A program made the translations under genes and the position numbers. Below, one piece after another: positions 6,882 through 15,199 of a stretch of 21,554 nucleotides of DNA; the first letter of the stretch is position 1, and each line of letters starts with the position of its first letter. The notes beneath the pieces are model-generated. The model worked only from the letters and a program-made list of their open reading frames with translations, did not search any database and was not told where the DNA came from. Origin of the DNA: a virus; IMG/VR virus record IMGVR_UViG_3300044987_000273, positions 1 through 21,554 of that record; one strand, written 5' to 3'.

Positions 6882-7418
6882 TTACGCAATCCCGGAACGT
6901 TCGGACGTCCAGTATTGGTAAGTCAACTCGACCGTGAATTCTTCGACGACGTCGTTGTTTTCAGAGTTAAGTTCGATAGACGAGACGTTTGTTGGGAACG
7001 CTCCGATGATCTCGTACGTCTTGGTGATTGATTCATCACGGTCAAGTTGATGTACGAGTACATTCGAATAATAGTTGAGCGCGTTATTTCCGACATACGC
7101 CGAGACGTTTTCGGAGTTCGCGTTGATCAAGTCCATCCAACGTTCAAACGCATTGCGAATGTCCATCGTCGTGTCATTGATAACAGTGATGGACCATGGT
7201 TCGAATGTTCTATCGCCCGCAACGTTTAGCTTTCGTCCACGAAATGGAATCGGGATTGGTTGAATGACCGAGGAAGGCAGTGATGCCGCTTTGATCATGA
7301 ACGATGCGAGTTCCGAACGTCCGCCTGTAGCCGCTGGAAACGGTAGATTGACTTTGAAAAGGTTAGGGCGTGCGCCACCTCCCTTGAGTTTTGCTTTGAA
7401 GCTGTCTAGTCCTGCCAT
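6882..7418 (-). CDS. 19: Tail tube protein gp19
   Basis: This 178-aa protein polymerises into the inner tail tube. It matches T4 gp19 (163 aa) along its length: ARPNLFKVNLPFP, then IPIPFRGRKLNVAGDRTFEP (T4 has VGFMNRKINVAGDRTFDDW), then WSITVINDTTMDIRNAFERW, IGAFPTNVSSIELN, and the final VELTYQYW (T4 LALDYW). The start at 7418 follows the sheath stop by 37 nt. An AATAAATA octamer sits in this gap, 31 nt before the ATG, so the gene can be transcribed separately from the sheath. A hairpin terminator follows. A diverged relative sits at 396-893. Confidence 0.95.
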   Translation of the reverse strand: MAGLDSFKAKLKGGGARPNLFKVNLPFPAATGGRSELASFMIKAASLPSSVIQPIPIPFRGRKLNVAGDRTFEPWSITVINDTTMDIRNAFERWMDLINANSENVSAYVGNNALNYYSNVLVHQLDRDESITKTYEIIGAFPTNVSSIELNSENNDVVEEFTVELTYQYWTSERSGIA

Positions 7419-7449
7419 ATGATTGGTGTCTTGTTAGTGGTGGTTGATT

Positions 7450-7457
7450 TATTTATT
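7450..7457 (-). promoter_or_regulatory. Late promoter octamer for the tail tube gene
   Basis: The minus strand reads AATAAATA at the gp18 stop codon, 31 nt before the gp19 ATG. Unlike most copies in this window, it leaves room for a leader of about 25 nt. Confidence 0.55.
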
Positions 7458-10029
7458 AGGCACCAACGATCTCCTTGAACTCAACGCCAGTGCGAGTAGC
7501 GATGAAGTTGAGCTTGATGTAGTTGATCGAGCGGGCTGGCTTGATGTAGATGTCGCCAACGAACTCGTTGCGGTCGATGACCTCAGGAGTGTTATTGGTT
7601 TCATCGCAAACAACGCGGTAGTCAAGAATGCCGCGGCGACCTTGAACATCGCGAAGGAATGGCTCAATCGTGTTCTTGAATGAAGCACGGGTGAACTCAT
7701 CGTTCAGTTCAAACAACTGATATTTAGCAGCGCCTGAGATCGTGCGCTCAACAACGTTGAACAGACGACGAACATTGATGCGGTCGAACGCAGAAGGCTT
7801 GCTTAGAGCCGTTCTGTCGCCTAGCAACACGATGCCTTCTCCAGGAATTGCAACAATCGAGTTGATGCGCTTCTTGTAAAGGTCATCACGATCAGTTTGG
7901 CCTGGGTTGTAAGCGATCTTCGAGATGCCCTGAAGTTGTCCGCGATTGAAGCCACCTGGTGAGAACCAAGGATCAGCAACGAGGTCAGTGTTTGCACATA
8001 GACCTGCGACGTGACCGGCGAGTGGGATCCAGACATAAGTATCTGCATACTTGTTGTATGTGTAGCCAGGAGTTTCGTCGAACACAACGAATGACGTCGA
8101 GGAATATGCAGCTGAATCGAATTTTTCGATGACTGCATCCTTCTTAAGCACATTCGAGGTTAGGTTAGCGATTCCTACAGGTGCTGAGATCGTCGCGAGG
8201 ATGTCGCGGCGAGTGTTTGCAATTCCGTAGACAGCAACGTCAACGATTTCTTGCGATACATCGAACATCTCGGCCCAGAGGAAGTTGATGTCAACCAAAT
8301 CCTTGTCCGCGAATAGTTCAAGCGCTGTAACAACGTTTCCTGGGGCGGCAGTTGCATCAGTACCATTGACGAGTGCAAGTGTTGTGATCAACGTGTTATC
8401 GTTGTAACTCACGATGTCGCCTCCGACGAATGGAATGATTGATAGAACGACCTGGTTGGTCGCGGTGTAAGGAAGCACGGCTTCAATGTTGAACTTCATC
8501 GAAGCAATTGGAGTTACTGAGGTTACAGCAACGCCGTCTACTTCGAACGTGAGGTCCATCAGATTAGCATCATTCAATAGAGCGGACTCATAAACGATTT
8601 CTTCAATGATGTCAGCCAACGTTACATTAGTAACATTCGTTGTGACCGGTCCAACAACAGCTTGGCTTGCACCAATCGTTACGTCATAAGTAACATATCC
8701 TGTCGCTGCATCAAGTACATCAACAGTCACGTCAACGTAATCAGTTGAAAGAGCGTCAACCCCGCCTTTTAGTGTAGGACCTGATACACTCATTGTGCCA
8801 GCATTCAAACCAAGCGAAAGCGTGGTCGCATTTGCGGCCGCTCCAGGCGTGTCTGACACGATGTTGATGAGGCTGCCAACAACAGTCGTATCAAGACCGG
8901 AGATAGCGCTGATCAATGCAGATAGGTCGGAGATCGTGATGAACTGTGTTAGGGCATCAGTGATTGTCGCGACCTTCGTGAATTCATCGCCGTCGATGTC
9001 AACTGTGTCGCCGTTGATAGGAATGCCGAAGTTGACGAATCCGTGTGCAGCCTTTGCAGGAACAGCAGAATCATCGACCAAACGAATGTTGATCTTTGCG
9101 TTGTTTCCGATTGCACCGTCATAACCTGACTTAACAACGACAGTCTTTGCTGTGTTTGTAGTAGTGGTTACTGATGCGCCGCCCGAGTAAGTAACGGTCG
9201 TTTCAGTTGAGAGCAGGAACGGAAGGTCAAGAACAGATTCATTTGAAACTGCGCCACCCGCAACATCGAAGACAGACTCTACCGTGATTGGTTGGTCAGC
9301 ATCAGCAAACGTGTTTGTCAACGTGTTTACGTAGATGTAAGACGACGTGTTATTGATGACGTCCTTGTAGTAAATCGAAGCGCCGTCTTCAGTCTTTGCA
9401 TTAGAACCAAGGGAAAGACCTTCGTATTTTTCGAGGACAGTTCCTTTCGTTCCAGAGATAAGACCTAGAGTGTCGATAACGACAAGGTGAATTTCATCGT
9501 TGGTTCGTTCCGATTCAAGTAGTTCTGCCATGACTGCCTCAGCCGTCAATGAACGATTAGGTGCTGAATCGAATAGGCCTTTGTAAGCCCAGTCATCGTA
9601 TGAAGCATCAGCAACGCCTGAAACGTGAGCGTACTCAACGGTAATGCTGTTGCCAATTGCTCCAGGATAACGAGCGGAGAAGATGAAATTAAGAGCTCCG
9701 ATCGTGTCGAAGTGATCTTTATTCTTGATGAGGATTGGGTTAGAGTCAGCCGCATTAAAAGCCGACGCAGAAATTGCGCGGGACACTCTAAGCGTGTTGC
9801 TGTACTTTAGAAAGCTTGCTGCTGTTAGGAATGAACGAGTGTTGACTCCGTTTGAAGGAGAGCCGAAGTACTGCGCCAATTCTTTTTCAGAACCAACGGT
9901 GACAATTTCACCAGCAGGTCCCCAGTTAAGGTGTCCAGCGTAAGCACCGATCGATGTCGATGTAGCTGGCACCACGTTAGTTTGGTCGAGTTCGTTAATG
10001 TCGAGTCCAGGTGAGACTAAGAATGCCAT
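7456..10029 (-). CDS. 18: Contractile tail sheath protein gp18
   Basis: This 857-aa protein forms the contractile sheath around the gp19 tube. T4 gp18 is 659 aa. The N-terminus (SPGLDINELDQTNVVPATST, then GAYAGHLNWGPAGEI) is typical. The C-terminus (RINVRRLFNVVERTI, then FEPTLREVQGRRG-like FLRDVQGRRGILDY, then FVGDIYIKPARSINYIKLNF) carries the conserved sheath core that makes inter-subunit contacts. Extra length lies in residues about 280-545, a beta-rich region. Its part at 330-425 (a strand with INGDTVDIDGDEF, a helix near ISDLSALISAI, then GAAANATTLSL and SGPTLKGGVDA) resembles a small repeat domain common in phage virion proteins. The insert is probably surface-exposed. The gene has an exact TATAAATA promoter 62 nt upstream and an 81-nt gap behind the terminase gene. 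Confidence 0.95.
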   Translation of the reverse strand: MAFLVSPGLDINELDQTNVVPATSTSIGAYAGHLNWGPAGEIVTVGSEKELAQYFGSPSNGVNTRSFLTAASFLKYSNTLRVSRAISASAFNAADSNPILIKNKDHFDTIGALNFIFSARYPGAIGNSITVEYAHVSGVADASYDDWAYKGLFDSAPNRSLTAEAVMAELLESERTNDEIHLVVIDTLGLISGTKGTVLEKYEGLSLGSNAKTEDGASIYYKDVINNTSSYIYVNTLTNTFADADQPITVESVFDVAGGAVSNESVLDLPFLLSTETTVTYSGGASVTTTTNTAKTVVVKSGYDGAIGNNAKINIRLVDDSAVPAKAAHGFVNFGIPINGDTVDIDGDEFTKVATITDALTQFITISDLSALISAISGLDTTVVGSLINIVSDTPGAAANATTLSLGLNAGTMSVSGPTLKGGVDALSTDYVDVTVDVLDAATGYVTYDVTIGASQAVVGPVTTNVTNVTLADIIEEIVYESALLNDANLMDLTFEVDGVAVTSVTPIASMKFNIEAVLPYTATNQVVLSIIPFVGGDIVSYNDNTLITTLALVNGTDATAAPGNVVTALELFADKDLVDINFLWAEMFDVSQEIVDVAVYGIANTRRDILATISAPVGIANLTSNVLKKDAVIEKFDSAAYSSTSFVVFDETPGYTYNKYADTYVWIPLAGHVAGLCANTDLVADPWFSPGGFNRGQLQGISKIAYNPGQTDRDDLYKKRINSIVAIPGEGIVLLGDRTALSKPSAFDRINVRRLFNVVERTISGAAKYQLFELNDEFTRASFKNTIEPFLRDVQGRRGILDYRVVCDETNNTPEVIDRNEFVGDIYIKPARSINYIKLNFIATRTGVEFKEIVGA

Positions 10030-10110
10030 ATGTGTTTCTTTCAGTGTAGGTGTAATGCGGAGACATAATAAGAAGAATTCAATCTAATCCTTATTTATAT
10101 TTTGGGCATC
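10030..10110 (-). promoter_or_regulatory. Leader region of gp18 with an exact late promoter
   Basis: This 81-nt gap between gp17 and gp18 is the longest untranslated stretch in the window. It contains TATAAATA at 10092-10099, an exact match to the T4 late consensus, 62 nt before the gp18 ATG. The expected leader of roughly 55 nt has no strong Shine-Dalgarno (only GAAAGAA at about 7 nt) and no stable hairpin that I could see. Confidence 0.75.
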
Positions 10111-11709
10111 TCAAAGGCCCCATTCCTTCTGAGCTGCAATCAATGCCGCATATGCAGCCATACTTGTGTCTTGTTCGGTCGTGTCTGGCATAATACCGAA
10201 CGGAACAACGTCATCCTCCATCTCCTTGATCCGATCCGAATAAAGCAAATCTTTGAGGTTCACAGACGATGAATCCTTGAATAGGTCGGTTGACACGAAC
10301 CAAGAGAACAACACGATGTTCATTACAAGGTCATCATTCGTATTTCCTGCAGCCGCATATGAACCTGATGAGGTGGCCTCGAATGAACTCAATTCTGCGA
10401 TTGAGTTCGCGTCGCTGATCGAGAGCTTACCGGACTCGATCAAGTCCTTTGCGTTTGAACACCCGATTCGTTTGACACGCTTTGTCATGGTAACACCGAT
10501 ACCCATTGACTTCACGGATGACTCGACGAACGTATTTTCGTACTCATACTCGTGATAGACAGTGTTGCATACGACGTGACCAGCATCATTATTTTCAATG
10601 ATGACAAGCGCGTCCGCATAAAGCTTAGCACAACGGACAATGATGTCCGGGAATAGCAGCGGCGATATGTTATTATTTCGGTAGACCGCTACCTGCTCAA
10701 ATGGCATAACGCTAGTGTCGAAGATAGTGAACGTCGAATAGTCCTGCCCACGTCCCTTCGAGACGTCGACTGTCATCACGTATGAATGCCCTTCAACGGG
10801 AACCTTGTAATACCTAACATCATTCCTTAACTCGAACGGATCAATTGCTTTTAGGGCAAGGAGGACCGCCGAACTAATCAGCGTATCGGATGAGCCAATG
10901 AAGTTGACATCAAATTCTTGACTGAATTGAAGCTCGGACGTGTTCGCGATCGTCAACGCCTTCCATGCCTCGTCACGACCCGGAACGTCCGACCATTTGA
11001 TCGTGAACGGTTTGAAACCGTCGGCTGTTGGTTGTGTTACCGCCTTCTCCCAAAGCTTGTAGAACATATTGCCGATTCCGTTAGGAGTCGATGTGATGAT
11101 TACCTTCGAGTCTTCACCTGACGTGATAACCGGGTAGGTTGATGTATAGAATGTTGCCGCATCGTTGACGAACGCGAACTCGTCAAGGAAAATGACGTTC
11201 ATCGAAAGACCACGAATCGAACTTGAACTCGTCGCGGCCGCAATGATCTTCGAGTTATTCGAGAAGTGAATCGAGCCTTTGTTGAGTTGCTTACAACCAG
11301 GCTGGAGGAAGAACGGAATGTTCTCAAGCATCAACGTCAAACGCGAAAGCATTTCGCGCGCAGTGGCTCCTTTGTTTGCAAGGATGCCGACCATCTTCTC
11401 CGCGTGGAAAAGGACATACCAAAGAAGCCATGCAACTGAAGTTACCGACTTGCCTGATTGCCGACACGCAAGAACGATGCTGAATCGGTTGTCCGAGAAG
11501 TGTTTGACCATCTTCTTCTGATAACCATACAGCTTGAAATCGACAAGCCCTTTATTAAGGTTGATGACCTTGACATATTTCTCGATGAAGTACTCAGGAT
11601 CCTCAGAACACTTGATGTATTCCTCAAGCTCGGTATCGGTGTACTGCTGCTCAACACCATCCCTCTTCACATACGGGTTGCCGTTATAGCCGTGCTCAGG
11701 ATTGTTCAT
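10111..11709 (-). CDS. 17: Terminase large subunit gp17
   Basis: This 532-aa packaging motor couples ATP hydrolysis to DNA translocation at the portal and cuts concatemers. The ATPase half shows Walker A ACRQSGKS (81-88, the deviant form of the T4 family), Walker B NVIFLDEFAF with Asp176-Glu177, and the coupling motif ITSTPNG (205-211). The RNase H-like nuclease half shows Asp315 (MTVDVSKGRGQD), Glu372 (VIIENNDAG) and Asp459-Asp460 (GNTNDDLVMN). T4 gp17 is 610 aa. This one has a shorter N-terminus, typical of non-T4 members. The ATG overlaps the stop of the homing endonuclease gene as ATGA, so translation is probably coupled to it. The gene is separated from its small subunit by about 5.3 kb. 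Confidence 0.97.
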   Translation of the reverse strand: MNNPEHGYNGNPYVKRDGVEQQYTDTELEEYIKCSEDPEYFIEKYVKVINLNKGLVDFKLYGYQKKMVKHFSDNRFSIVLACRQSGKSVTSVAWLLWYVLFHAEKMVGILANKGATAREMLSRLTLMLENIPFFLQPGCKQLNKGSIHFSNNSKIIAAATSSSSIRGLSMNVIFLDEFAFVNDAATFYTSTYPVITSGEDSKVIITSTPNGIGNMFYKLWEKAVTQPTADGFKPFTIKWSDVPGRDEAWKALTIANTSELQFSQEFDVNFIGSSDTLISSAVLLALKAIDPFELRNDVRYYKVPVEGHSYVMTVDVSKGRGQDYSTFTIFDTSVMPFEQVAVYRNNNISPLLFPDIIVRCAKLYADALVIIENNDAGHVVCNTVYHEYEYENTFVESSVKSMGIGVTMTKRVKRIGCSNAKDLIESGKLSISDANSIAELSSFEATSSGSYAAAGNTNDDLVMNIVLFSWFVSTDLFKDSSSVNLKDLLYSDRIKEMEDDVVPFGIMPDTTEQDTSMAAYAALIAAQKEWGL

Positions 11710-12299
11710 TTTGTTAGCTCGATCCAGGTTGGGTATTGTTCGCTTTTGAGGCGGGTCCTCACGTGATAGCGGCTAATCGAAAACGCCTTACATACTTCGC
11801 CAATACCAACATAAACTTTATCGTCAACACTAATTCGCTTGCATATCCATGGTTTTGGGATTCCAGTTGTTGCTGCACTAACTGATGCTGAACGTCGGGC
11901 TCTTACCTCAGGAGAATCTTTCATGCCTCGTCTGGCCTCAGCACCTAGCTTAGCAGCCATTAACACTTTTTGTTTGTCTCTCCTAGGAGTTCTAATTCCA
12001 GGTTTGCCTTTGAAGTTTTTAACACCAGCACCTCCCTGAATTTTATTCAAGCAAAATGGATCCGCTAAATACCTATCGCCGACCAAAGTCTTTTCATGAG
12101 CAAATGCAGCGTCACTGGATTCATGTAAAGCTACCATTTCAAATGAGTGTCTTGCATTTTGTTTGATGAGGTTTGCTACATCGACGCCAGACCCTTTATA
12201 GCGATCATTTAACCGCTTTGTTGAATGCTTGCCAAAATAATAAAACCCAGTATCCGGAAAGGTGATCTTATATGTAATGTGAAAATACTGAGCGATCAT
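11706..12299 (-). CDS. GIY-YIG-type homing endonuclease (Seg-like, free-standing)
   Basis: This 197-aa protein starts with a GIY-YIG-like module: YKITFPDTGFYYFGKHSTKR (10-29), where YFG replaces YIG, then YKGSG (34-38) and the likely catalytic Glu69 in FAHEKTLVG. An Asn85-x4-GG-x-G block (LNKIQGGAG) follows, as in phage Seg-type enzymes. The middle (about 100-150) is basic with a NUMOD3-like pattern around GKPGIRTPRRDKQKVLMAAK. The end (VYVGIGEVCKAFSISRYHVR) looks like a NUMOD/HTH DNA-binding repeat. Such enzymes cut a target site in related genomes so that their gene spreads by repair. It sits directly upstream of gp17, the start of which it overlaps by 4 nt. It has its own CATAAATA octamer 7 nt before the ATG. 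Cleavage activity is inferred only from motifs. Confidence 0.88.
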   Translation of the reverse strand: MIAQYFHITYKITFPDTGFYYFGKHSTKRLNDRYKGSGVDVANLIKQNARHSFEMVALHESSDAAFAHEKTLVGDRYLADPFCLNKIQGGAGVKNFKGKPGIRTPRRDKQKVLMAAKLGAEARRGMKDSPEVRARRSASVSAATTGIPKPWICKRISVDDKVYVGIGEVCKAFSISRYHVRTRLKSEQYPTWIELTK

Positions 12300-12306
12300 G
12301 CAAATC

Positions 12307-12314
12307 TATTTATG
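12307..12314 (-). promoter_or_regulatory. Late promoter octamer for the endonuclease-terminase pair
   Basis: The minus strand reads CATAAATA with 7 nt (GATTTGC) before the endonuclease ATG at 12299. It overlaps the stop codon of the DUF1353 gene. It is the nearest late-type promoter to gp17. Confidence 0.6.
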
Positions 12315-12687
12315 CCTTTCTAAAGCATGCCCACCCGAAGGTGTTCACGGCCTGATAAACGATATCACGCCGGTACCAAGGTACGCCTATGTTAAACATT
12401 GCTTCCTTGAAGATTAGGTCAGCCTCTTTACGATTATAGAGAGGACATTCCTTGTTGTAAAGATAGTCGTGAATGACAGCGGCGGCAAAGTAATCGCCGA
12501 ACGGAGCAAGGATTGACCAAAACACCTTTGGAATGCTTGCTCCATCAGTGATGAAACCTTCAGGCACAATAATAGTTCCCTTCGATGAGACGTAACTAAA
12601 TGGCTTTTCTAGTCTGAAGCACCGAGATGAACCACGCATGCCTGCGTCTTCAAAACATAGCTTGTCTGGAAAATAGTCATTCATCAT
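12310..12687 (-). CDS. DUF1353 family protein
   Basis: The protein is 125 aa from the ATG at 12687. The two family signatures are present: FITDGASIPKVFW (45-57) and the AAAVIHDYLY segment (68-77), followed by a conserved basic/aromatic tail. DUF1353 is widespread in phages and of unknown biochemical role. The invariant Asp and His-Asp suggest a possible metal or catalytic site, which is only inference. I chose 12687 over the in-frame ATG at 12702 because GGAG lies 7 nt before it, one of the few clear Shine-Dalgarno sequences in the window, and because it forms an ATGA overlap with the stop of the preceding gene. The gene closes the accessory virion block before the endonuclease. Confidence 0.85.
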   Translation of the reverse strand: MMNDYFPDKLCFEDAGMRGSSRCFRLEKPFSYVSSKGTIIVPEGFITDGASIPKVFWSILAPFGDYFAAAVIHDYLYNKECPLYNRKEADLIFKEAMFNIGVPWYRRDIVYQAVNTFGWACFRKA

Positions 12688-14708
12688 ACTTCTTCTCCCC
12701 ATGTTAGAACTAGATCGCCCACACCGTTAGAAAGCGTGCATGTGACGACAAGATAATCGCCGCGAACCAATGTTACTTCGCAACCAGGCTTTCCAATATC
12801 AACTGTCTTAGAAACGTTTGCTTCAACAAACACGGTGTCGAGGTATTCCATTGACGCAACGGTTGCTGCAGTTGCACGAGTTGTGCCAGCTGTCATCGTA
12901 GGCGAGTCAGTTTGAACGAATGAGCCATTGCCTAGAGCAACAAGAACCTCACCTGTGATAAGGCCTGGATTGCGTGCGCGGAATAAGCGGTATGTTGCTT
13001 TCTTAGTGTTATTCACGGAAAGCTCTAGGAGAGTAATAGACCGAGTGTTAGTGACGCCGTTAATCAAGAGCGGGTTGTGAATAACAAGTGTAGGAACATT
13101 CGTGCCGTTAAGTGTTACCGCGTCCGCAGCAGCTGATCCATACTGATGCGTGTCATCAAGACCATTCTCCGACGTGATATCACAGCAGCCGATGTTCATC
13201 GTAACATCCTGTGTTGTTCGAGTTGCTTTGAACGAAACAGGAAGCGCAGGATTTTCCATCGAGAGCGCGGTAAGAGTACCGAGAGATGAAATCGTATGAA
13301 CGAGCTTCAGGTTAATGAAGAACTTGTAGTTACCAACGCCTCTCCATTGATATTGGATGTCATAGACGTTGCCTTTCTCGACGTCGAAGCCAGGAATAGA
13401 TGAAGTGTCAACTTCAGCCTCGTAGTTTTGTGCGCCGCCCGACTTGCGAACCGCGTATAGTTTACCATCATTCTTAAGACGGAAGAACACGCCGTTCTCC
13501 GTTGTTTGAAGTCCCCACTCGCGAACACCGTTAGCTGTTTTAGTTGGGCACCACACAGCAGTCGAGAACAAATGTCCTCTGTTAGGCTGATATCTAGGAG
13601 ATAGCCGTGACTCAAGAATCAATGCTGACTTCGTCGAGGTTGCATTCAGTTGTGCCGCCCCTAGATTAGAAATAATGTTAGTCGATGTATAGACTTGAAC
13701 ACCGTTCTCATACATGAACCAACTCTTAGCGGGAATATCATATGTCCACATTCCGTGGAATAGAGATTGAGGCAATGAAATCTTTTGAATGCCCCATGCA
13801 TCGAGCGTGATGTCGCCCTCACCCATAACAGAATCGGTTAGTATTGGTGCTGCACGAAGCTGAGCATCAGTCAAGCCGTTCGAAGTAGCGACCGTGCCTG
13901 AGATAGGAACTGCGGATGCTCTTAATTGTGTGTCGGTTAATGGGCCAGAAACAGGAACCGGCGTAGTACGAAGTTCGACGTTAGTAAGGCCACCTGAGAC
14001 AGGAACTGCTGACGCACGAAGTTGAGCATTTGTTAGGCCACCTGTGGTGACATCAATCGGAGTAGCTCTAAGCTCGGCATCTGTTAGACCGCCTGTTGAA
14101 ACTGTGCCGGAGACAGGAACTGGAGTTGCACGAAGTTGTGTGTCAGTAAGGCCTCCTGTAGAGACAGGAACTGGAGTTGCACGAAGTTGGGTATCAGTAA
14201 GACCTCCAGTAATGACAGTGCCAGAGACAGGAAGCGGAGTAGCGCGTAGTTGCGTATTGGTTAGACCGCCTGTAGTAACATCAATTGGAGTTGCGCGAAG
14301 CTGAGTATCAGTAAGACCGCCGGTAGTAACATCAATTGGAGTCGCGCGAAGTTGAGTATCAGTGAGTGCTCCTGTGATAGGAAGAGGCGTCAAACGAAGT
14401 TGAGTATCAGTGAGTCCGCCAGTTGAAACTGTACCCGAGATAGGAACCGGAGTAGCTCTAAGCTCGGCATCTGTTAGACCGCCTGTTGAAACCGTTCCTG
14501 AGACAGGAAGAGGTGTCAAACGCAACTCTGTGTCAGTCAGCGGTCCTGAGACAGGAACCGGAGTTGCTCTAAGTTCGGTGTCTGTTAGGCCGCCAGTATC
14601 AACAGTTCCAGTGACGAAGTGGTGAGGCGTATGGACACCAAAGGCTTCAGTCGAACGGAATGTTTGCGGTTGTGATTCGCCGTCAACAATTTTGAAGTTA
14701 TCGCTCAT
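12684..14708 (-). CDS. Large repeat-containing virion/fibre protein
   Basis: This 674-aa protein has three parts. Residues 1-40 are a short head. Residues 41-290 hold 14 copies of LT(D/N)-x-(E/Q)-LR followed by TP-x-PVSG or TPIDVTTGG, in units of 15-22 residues. Residues about 290-674 are a beta-rich region with many aromatic and Asn residues (for example WGIQKISLPQSLFHGMWTYD and REWGLQTTENGVFFRLKNDG), possibly a jelly-roll or lectin-like domain. The repeat style is known from unassigned phage structural proteins. I infer a shaft plus a globular tip, possibly host-binding, but attachment to head or tail cannot be told. The start overlaps the 58-aa gene as ATGA and the end overlaps DUF1353, so it is part of a coupled cluster. 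It occupies the third position of the second copy of a duplicated cassette. Confidence 0.7.
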   Translation of the reverse strand: MSDNFKIVDGESQPQTFRSTEAFGVHTPHHFVTGTVDTGGLTDTELRATPVPVSGPLTDTELRLTPLPVSGTVSTGGLTDAELRATPVPISGTVSTGGLTDTQLRLTPLPITGALTDTQLRATPIDVTTGGLTDTQLRATPIDVTTGGLTNTQLRATPLPVSGTVITGGLTDTQLRATPVPVSTGGLTDTQLRATPVPVSGTVSTGGLTDAELRATPIDVTTGGLTNAQLRASAVPVSGGLTNVELRTTPVPVSGPLTDTQLRASAVPISGTVATSNGLTDAQLRAAPILTDSVMGEGDITLDAWGIQKISLPQSLFHGMWTYDIPAKSWFMYENGVQVYTSTNIISNLGAAQLNATSTKSALILESRLSPRYQPNRGHLFSTAVWCPTKTANGVREWGLQTTENGVFFRLKNDGKLYAVRKSGGAQNYEAEVDTSSIPGFDVEKGNVYDIQYQWRGVGNYKFFINLKLVHTISSLGTLTALSMENPALPVSFKATRTTQDVTMNIGCCDITSENGLDDTHQYGSAAADAVTLNGTNVPTLVIHNPLLINGVTNTRSITLLELSVNNTKKATYRLFRARNPGLITGEVLVALGNGSFVQTDSPTMTAGTTRATAATVASMEYLDTVFVEANVSKTVDIGKPGCEVTLVRGDYLVVTCTLSNGVGDLVLTWGEEV
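13839..14588 (-). repeat. Coding tandem repeat, 14 units
   Basis: Fourteen degenerate units of about 45-66 bp encode the LTDTQLR-type repeat of the 674-aa protein. Unit lengths fall into discrete classes (16, 17 and 21-22 residues), and units 5 and 6 are identical in protein sequence. Sequence similarity between units is high enough for slippage or recombination to change copy number in frame. Confidence 0.85.
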
Positions 14709-14881
14709 AAGAGGGGTATGTAATTTGAATTGATAGGAACATTCATAACGAAGGCACGGTCTGGATCAGGCGGCGGAACAACAATGTCATCGTCTGTATC
14801 TGAGAATGGGTAGGTACGATCAACGAACACATCCTTGATTATAGGAGGCAGCGTGTTTCGTATTGTCGCGTCTGCTGGCAT
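14705..14881 (-). CDS. Small protein of unknown function (58 aa)
   Basis: The protein begins MPADATIRNTLPPIIKDVF, has an acidic DTDDDIVVPPPDPD centre, and ends NSNYIPLL. It has no transmembrane segment or Cys. The ATG overlaps the TAA of the preceding 105-aa gene (TAATG), and its TGA overlaps the ATG of the 674-aa gene (ATGA). Such stitched junctions on both sides make it very likely to be translated. It holds the same cassette position as the 60-aa protein at 16536-16718, although I see no sequence similarity between the two. I do not recognise a family. Confidence 0.7.
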   Translation of the reverse strand: MPADATIRNTLPPIIKDVFVDRTYPFSDTDDDIVVPPPDPDRAFVMNVPINSNYIPLL

Positions 14882-15198
14882 TAGCGTGGTAGCAAGTCAA
14901 TAACAGAAACTAACACAGCAGTATTCGCAGTGCATCCAGAGATAGATATGCCAACCTTGCCAGATGCTGGAATGCTGGAGATCCATCTTCCAACTGCGGT
15001 CTTTGGACGTGTAAGCCCATCATCGCCAACGTCTAAGATGAAAGTCGCGAGGTCTCTAGCCAGATACCCAGGAACAACAGTTGCGCCGTCGAGAACACCT
15101 GCGATCTCAATAGAAACCGGCCGGCCGGGATGACGAGCTTTTACGATGATGTATTCGCCGTCGGTCGTGACAGTATTGTTAGTAGGTAGTTCGAACAT
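14881..15198 (-). CDS. Small beta-rich virion-associated protein, copy 1
   Basis: This 105-aa protein is paralogous to 16718-17038, with about 57 identical positions by my eye alignment. Shared landmarks are PTNN near the start, TTDG, HPGRP, DVGDDG, RPKT, GRW and the final DLLPR. The alternation of short polar and hydrophobic stretches suggests a small beta-sandwich. No known family is recognised. The location among fibre-like genes suggests a decoration, adaptor or fibre-base role, which is inference. The ATG follows the stop of the 444-aa gene by one base, and the stop overlaps the 58-aa gene start. Confidence 0.75.
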   Translation of the reverse strand: MFELPTNNTVTTDGEYIIVKARHPGRPVSIEIAGVLDGATVVPGYLARDLATFILDVGDDGLTRPKTAVGRWISSIPASGKVGISISGCTANTAVLVSVIDLLPR

Positions 15199-15199
15199 G

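Noticed and set aside
10030-10056. Small reading frame starting at an ATG in the gp18 leader
   Set aside because: It is out of frame with gp18, runs into the sheath gene, and has no Shine-Dalgarno or recognisable product.
10100-10125. Terminator between gp17 and gp18 (GGGC and GCCC pairing)
   Set aside because: The stem would be only 4 bp with a 9-nt loop and no T-tract after it.
12688-12702. Upstream ATG at 12702 as start of the DUF1353 gene
   Set aside because: The ATG at 12687 has GGAG at proper spacing and an ATGA junction. The first five codons add nothing conserved.
13839-14588. Possible CRISPR-like or variable-number non-coding repeat array
   Set aside because: Units are codon-phased, degenerate at third positions and inside one continuous reading frame, so they are protein repeats.
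12684-14708. Diversity-generating retroelement target in the large fibre protein
   Set aside because: No reverse transcriptase, template repeat or adenine-biased variable end is visible in the window.
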